A stretch of DNA of 9,804 nucleotides from Fidelibacterota bacterium (GTDB taxonomy: Bacteria; Fidelibacterota; Marinisomatia; Marinisomatales; J089): the NCBI GenBank assembly GCA_003695105.1, contig RFIZ01000256.1:1-9804 (forward strand), in the 5' to 3' direction. Each line of letters starts with the position of its first letter. Positions within the stretch are counted from its first letter, which is position 1. Shown here one piece after another: positions 6,810 to 9,804 of this stretch. The translations under genes were made by a program, and so were the position numbers. The notes under the pieces were generated by a model. It worked only from the letters and a program-made list of their open reading frames with translations, was not told where the DNA came from and did not search any database.

Positions 6810-7762
6810 TGAAAAAAGCGAGTATCTTACTGCTGACGGGTCTGTGGCTGGTGCAATGCACCTCCCCGGTTCCGGATTCGCCTTCTACAGTAGAACAATT
6901 TATCAGTCCGGATCTCAATCAGGAACCCACCTTTCTCAATTTGAAGGAGGGTATATCCGTTCCCACCTGGGACCTAAAATTTTCCGCCGGTAACCAAGGG
7001 TATCTGGTGGACTTGAATGAACAGGCCGGAACAGTGGTCTGTCCCGCCGATTCCGGTGTCGATTTTGCGACGGCCGCCTTTCCGGGAACGATCTCTTTCC
7101 AAACTGACACCATGGATCAGCTGGCGATTGGCGAGCGGTGGCTGCTACCGACCAGCTATAATCCCATGGATCACAGCATTCAGGGTCGGGGTCAGGTGTA
7201 CTTTCTCCGGTGCGCCGACTATCGCCGTCTCAAATTGGAAGTGCTCCGGGCCACGCCGACGGAATTCCAGTTCCGGTGGGCCGAAGAACAGGAGGACCAT
7301 ACTTTCCTGCCGGAACAAGCCGAAACGGTGAGCTGCACGGCCGACGCCCCGGCCCGCTGGTCCCCGTCACTGGGTTCTGCCCTATCGGATGTGGACTGGC
7401 ACCTGGGCCTGGTATCCAAACCAATCACCGTTCCCAATGTGGGTACATTTTATATGCCTTCCGTACAGATCAATACGGAAACGGTATCCCGATATGCCCT
7501 GTGGGAGGGCGGTGACCTGGAAGGGGATCTGCCGGCGGCGTCCACCTTCACGTGGCAGGACTTTCGCGGCGAAACCCAGCCGCTGGGGTATGGCGGAAGT
7601 CAGGCCCTCCTGGTCTACCATCCGGAACCCCCATACAATCACAAGGTGATCGTTGAACATCCCGAACAAATTTTGGTGCTGGATCTGAATCCGGATCTTC
7701 TGTTGGTGCAGTTTCTGGATTATGACTCTGGTGTGGCCGTCATTCAACTCCGAAGACCCTAG
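6806..7762 (+). CDS. HmuY-like lipoprotein with two apparent tandem domains
   Basis: A 318-aa predicted outer-membrane or surface lipoprotein. The leader MMKKASILLLTGLWLVQC has a lipobox with lipidated C18. HmuY proteins are haem-binding lipoproteins that hand haem to their TonB receptor. The first unit (about 41-175) has FLNLKEG, then TWDLKF (54-59), VDLN (68-71) and the late block VYFLRCADYRRLKLEVL (131-147) followed by FQFRW, in the same order as W-D and VFFVRGADGNIAKVQF...FTYTY of Porphyromonas HmuY. The second unit (about 190-318) repeats the scheme with VDWHLGL (196-202) and ILVLDLNPDLLLVQFL (289-304). Candidate haem-ligand histidines are H123, H165, H199, H272, H279 and H285; none can be assigned. 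The start at 6806 overlaps the receptor's TGA (ATGA); a second ATG at 6809 is equally possible, with AAAGGG at 6795-6800. Lipoprotein and operon certain; HmuY membership rests on motif order and genomic partner, not on a search. Confidence 0.75.
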   Translation: MMKKASILLLTGLWLVQCTSPVPDSPSTVEQFISPDLNQEPTFLNLKEGISVPTWDLKFSAGNQGYLVDLNEQAGTVVCPADSGVDFATAAFPGTISFQTDTMDQLAIGERWLLPTSYNPMDHSIQGRGQVYFLRCADYRRLKLEVLRATPTEFQFRWAEEQEDHTFLPEQAETVSCTADAPARWSPSLGSALSDVDWHLGLVSKPITVPNVGTFYMPSVQINTETVSRYALWEGGDLEGDLPAASTFTWQDFRGETQPLGYGGSQALLVYHPEPPYNHKVIVEHPEQILVLDLNPDLLLVQFLDYDSGVAVIQLRRP

Positions 7763-7768
7763 GTCTTC
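7752..7768 (+). other. Small hairpin spanning the stop codon of the lipoprotein gene
   Basis: GAAGACC (7752-7758) and GGTCTTC (7762-7768) form a perfect 7-bp stem with a CTA loop; the TAG stop codon begins in the loop. There is no T-tract after it, so it is not a terminator by itself. It may protect the 3' end of the mRNA or simply sit ahead of the true terminator. Confidence 0.5.
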
Positions 7769-7785
7769 CTAGAGAGAGCCGGGTA

Positions 7786-7819
7786 GGGGGTTGTTCCCGC
7801 CGGGAGCAACCCCCGTTTT
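7786..7819 (+). terminator. Intrinsic terminator of the receptor/lipoprotein operon
   Basis: Arms 7786-7798 (GGGGGTTGTTCCC) and 7802-7814 (GGGAGCAACCCCC) form a 13-bp stem with one G-U pair and a GCC loop, followed within one base by TTTT (7816-7819). The T-tract is short but the stem is very strong. It lies 24 bases after the lipoprotein stop and 17 before the next start codon, separating the receptor operon from the membrane-protein gene; some read-through is possible. Confidence 0.85.
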
Positions 7820-7835
7820 ACGAAAGGATTTTGCC

Positions 7836-8552
7836 ATGACTCCGCTGTATTACCTTCCCATATTTACCACCTGCCTGTCGGCTGGTTTTGCCGGGCAACT
7901 GTTCCGCCGGTACCGATACCGCCGCCAGGCGCACCATCTCTGGTGGGGAATTGGTGTCCTTTGCTACGGTGTGGGCACAGTAACCGAAGCCACGATCACA
8001 CTGTGGGGATGGCATCCGATCCTGTTCCGGATCTGGTATGTTGCCGGTGCCATACTGGGAGGAGCTCCCCTGGCTCAGGGGACGGTCTGGCTGCTGCTGA
8101 AACCATCTACAGCCCGCCGTCTGACCTGGGGACTGATCGCCTATGTAGCTTTTGTCCTGCCGTTCATCTTTCTCAGTCCAATCCGGTGGGATCTTGTCGA
8201 CCCTCATCTACCCAGTGGGACCGTGTTTGCCTGGCAGTGGATCCGTGCTTTCAGTCCCTTCATCAATTTGTATGCGGTTGTGTTTCTGATTGGAGGCGCA
8301 CTGTATTCTGCGATCACGTTTTACCGGGCTTATCGTCGGGGCGCCCGGGAACAAGTGTGGTTAAAACACCGGTGTCTGGGGAATAGTCTGATTGCCCTGG
8401 GAGCCCTGTTGCCTGGTTTTGGAGGCGTTGCCAGCCGGCTGGGACATACCGAAATTCTGTACCTGTTGGAGGCCACCGGCCTTGTACTCATCTGGACGGG
8501 GTACCGGATATCGCTCCGTAAAAATCGGGACTGGAAGCCGAATTTTGCTTAA
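7836..8552 (+). CDS. Seven-helix integral membrane protein of unknown function
   Basis: I do not recognise a named family. The 238-aa protein is very hydrophobic with about seven predicted membrane segments: roughly 3-23, 36-57, 64-88, 96-115, 139-163, 180-201 and 205-226. Basic clusters after segment 1 (RRYRYRR, 24-30), after segment 5 (RAYRRGARE, 164-172) and at the C-terminus (RKNRDWK) suggest the N-terminus is outside and the C-terminus inside. Conserved-looking features are WHPILFRIWYVAGAILG (59-75), with aromatic and Arg residues entering segment 3, and AQGT (80-83). No signal peptide, catalytic motif or nucleotide-binding motif is visible. The ATG is supported by AAAGGA at 7823-7828. 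It sits just after a terminator and 60 bp before a TetR gene, so it may be transcribed by read-through or with the regulator. Confidence 0.85.
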   Translation: MTPLYYLPIFTTCLSAGFAGQLFRRYRYRRQAHHLWWGIGVLCYGVGTVTEATITLWGWHPILFRIWYVAGAILGGAPLAQGTVWLLLKPSTARRLTWGLIAYVAFVLPFIFLSPIRWDLVDPHLPSGTVFAWQWIRAFSPFINLYAVVFLIGGALYSAITFYRAYRRGAREQVWLKHRCLGNSLIALGALLPGFGGVASRLGHTEILYLLEATGLVLIWTGYRISLRKNRDWKPNFA

Positions 8553-8582
8553 CTTGAAGTCGGGAGCATAGTAATTTTCGAA

Positions 8583-8610
8583 TTGACAGTCGGAAAGTAG
8601 AACGGAATCT
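8583..8610 (+). promoter_or_regulatory. Candidate promoter for the second TetR gene
   Basis: TTGACA (8583-8588), a perfect -35 consensus, is followed after 16 bases by GAATCT (8605-8610), a weak -10. If used, transcription would start at or inside the beginning of the coding sequence at 8613, a leaderless or near-leaderless message. No good Shine-Dalgarno precedes that ATG. The AT-rich near-palindrome AATT-4 bases-AATT (8573-8584) overlaps the -35 and could be an operator. Confidence 0.35.
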
Positions 8611-8612
8611 CT

Positions 8613-9227
8613 ATGGTCACGCAACGACAATTGGAAGAACGGGAAATGCGCCGGCAACGGATATTGCAGGGAGCCTTGCGGGTTTATCAGCGGGACGGCA
8701 TTGAAAAGGCGACTATGGATGGAATTGCCAAAGAAGCCGGGTTTGGAAAAGCCACCTTGTATTACTATTTTGAATCCAAAGAAGAGATTTTTGTGGAATT
8801 ACTGCGGAGTGGCTGGGAGCAAATCTGGGAAAGTGTGGAATCGATCCTGGAAGTCCCGGGTACTCCCCGGACTCAGTTTGCCGCCATCCTGAAATCCCTG
8901 GCCCATCGAATTTCCCGGGACCCCGCTTTCTACGGCTTCCTCTTCCAGGCCCCGACCCAATTGACCGGGCTGCCTGCCGAGCGACAAACCTGGCGGAAGC
9001 ATCAAAACCGGATGTACGGTGTGCTCCGGGGTTTACTGGAAGATGGAATTGCTCAGGAAGAATTTCCCCGCGTCGATTCAGAGCTTCTGCTCCGGGCCAT
9101 CGGTGGACTCTTTCACGGGCTGTTTTTTCTGGGAACCGGAGGGCAGGACATAACCGACGAAAACATGGATCTCTTTCTGGATAACCTCTTTAGCGGGTCG
9201 TCCGTGGCAATGGAGACCGAATCGTAA
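8613..9227 (+). CDS. TetR-family regulator, second copy
   Basis: A 204-aa regulator with an N-terminal TetR domain: RRQRILQGALRVYQRDGIEKATM (13-35) leads into the helix-turn-helix, with IAKEAGFGKATLYYYFESKE at residues 38-57. The remainder (about 65-204) is the helical effector and dimer domain, including LLLRAIGGLFHGLFFLG (158-174) and a polar tail. It is not close to the other TetR protein in the window outside the DNA-binding region, so it should sense something else. It lies 60 bp after the seven-helix membrane protein and 26 bp before a secreted protein gene, all on the plus strand; either could be its target. No symmetrical operator as clear as that of the first regulator is visible. 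The start has no strong ribosome site, but the N-terminus has the expected length. Family certain; target and ligand unknown. Confidence 0.93.
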   Translation: MVTQRQLEEREMRRQRILQGALRVYQRDGIEKATMDGIAKEAGFGKATLYYYFESKEEIFVELLRSGWEQIWESVESILEVPGTPRTQFAAILKSLAHRISRDPAFYGFLFQAPTQLTGLPAERQTWRKHQNRMYGVLRGLLEDGIAQEEFPRVDSELLLRAIGGLFHGLFFLGTGGQDITDENMDLFLDNLFSGSSVAMETES

Positions 9228-9242
9228 CCACCAGTAAGCAAC

Positions 9243-9248
9243 GAGGAG
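9243..9248 (+). promoter_or_regulatory. Shine-Dalgarno of the secreted-protein gene
   Basis: GAGGAG lies 5 bases before the ATG at 9254 and 8 before a second in-frame ATG at 9257. It supports a start here, with the second ATG slightly better spaced. Confidence 0.75.
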
Positions 9249-9253
9249 TGTCT

Positions 9254-9804
9254 ATGATGAAAAAGATACCAGTCCTTATCATGAGTCTCATGTTGATCAC
9301 CCCGGGTTGGTCCCAGACGGTGATCTTTTCCGAAGATTTTGAATCTGGAACCCCCAGTTCCGATTGGGAAGTGTTTTATGCCGGGGAGGAAGCTCTGCAG
9401 GCCATTCCCATGTCCTCTGCGCCTGCGGCCCTGGCCAACGGCGGGAATTATGTCGGATACCTCCAGGACGTGGATGCGTCCTACACCGGAATCGCCGCTG
9501 CCGTGGCGGGAGACTTGAATCTGCAGAATTATACCATTGAGGCCGATGTGTATTGTTATGTCAATGATCCAGGCGGATCGGCCTATACCGGCATCGTCGT
9601 CTATGCCGATTCCTCCCGGGAAGGATCCGCATCCCACGGCTTTCTGTACAAACTGGTGGCGGATTTCGACGCCGACAACCGACTCCGTCTGTACAACAAT
9701 CAATTTGACATGACCACCTTTTCCTACACCTTCAGCGAAAATATCGATGCCACCGGATTGTATTCCGGCAGCGGCTGGCACCATATGAAACTGGTGGTCA
9801 ACAC
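9254..9804 (+). CDS. Secreted protein with LamG/concanavalin-like domain, N-terminal part
   Basis: The gene is cut by the right edge; 183 complete codons are visible. The N-terminus MMKKIPVLIMSLMLITPGWSQ is a signal peptide, probably cleaved after WSQ or nearby, with no lipobox Cys. The mature protein begins TVIFSEDFESGTPSSDWEVF, the standard opening of LamG/concanavalin-A-like beta-sandwich domains (FxEDFESGxxxxWxV). The alternating strands through NYTIEADVYCYVN, GIVVYAD, GFLYKLVAD, RLRLYNNQ and GWHHMKLVVN fit that fold, which in secreted proteins often binds glycans or accompanies hydrolases. No catalytic residues can be named, and what follows is outside the window. In FCB bacteria such proteins often end with a C-terminal sorting domain, but that cannot be seen here. 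It lies 26 bp after the TetR gene on the same strand and may be cotranscribed. Confidence 0.88.
   Translation, partial: MMKKIPVLIMSLMLITPGWSQTVIFSEDFESGTPSSDWEVFYAGEEALQAIPMSSAPAALANGGNYVGYLQDVDASYTGIAAAVAGDLNLQNYTIEADVYCYVNDPGGSAYTGIVVYADSSREGSASHGFLYKLVADFDADNRLRLYNNQFDMTTFSYTFSENIDATGLYSGSGWHHMKLVVN

Noticed and set aside
7791..7835. 15-codon upstream extension of the seven-helix protein
   Set aside because: It would start on a TTG inside the terminator stem; the ATG at 7836 has AAAGGA upstream and begins directly with the first membrane segment.

Overview
The window looks like chromosomal DNA of a moderately GC-rich, diderm, respiring bacterium. Evidence for an outer membrane is a SusC/BtuB-type TonB-dependent receptor with an N-terminal carboxypeptidase-regulatory-like domain and a partner lipoprotein. 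That domain style, together with a HmuY-like lipoprotein, points to the FCB superphylum (Fidelibacterota/Marinimicrobia, Calditrichota or a similar lineage). This placement is inference: there is no rRNA or other phylogenetic marker here. Several genes have good Shine-Dalgarno sequences, while the two TetR genes and the receptor have none that is obvious. Genes are packed tightly, with three 4-base start/stop overlaps, and no gene-free stretch exceeds about 155 bases. I see no RNA genes, insertion sequences, CRISPR arrays or phage genes.

Layout. (1) Positions 1-2973, minus strand: a fatty-acid beta-oxidation operon in the order TetR regulator, long-chain-type acyl-CoA dehydrogenase (593 aa), thiolase (cut by the window's left edge). 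A 22-bp imperfect palindrome in front of the regulator overlaps its probable promoter, as expected for autorepression. (2) Positions 3062-4440, minus strand: a translationally coupled pair, a CxxC carboxymuconolactone decarboxylase/AhpD-like protein followed by an S66 LD-carboxypeptidase with a Tat-like leader. (3) A 155-bp AT-rich divergent control region at 4441-4595. (4) Positions 4596-7762, plus strand: a TonB-dependent receptor overlapping by 4 bp a lipoprotein that I read as HmuY-like, apparently with two tandem HmuY-like units; a strong intrinsic terminator follows. (5) Positions 7836-9804, plus strand: an unnamed 7-helix membrane protein, a second TetR regulator and the start of a secreted beta-sandwich (LamG/concanavalin-like) protein that runs off the right edge.

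How the parts fit. The left operon would oxidise acyl-CoA under control of its own TetR repressor. The central receptor/lipoprotein pair resembles the HmuR/HmuY haem-acquisition pair of Bacteroidetes: the receptor carries a YRRP...His...NPRL stretch resembling the FRAP-His-NPNL region of haem receptors. The tandem HmuY-like lipoprotein is the most novel item in the window. The second TetR gene could control its membrane-protein or secreted-protein neighbours, but the sequence does not settle this.
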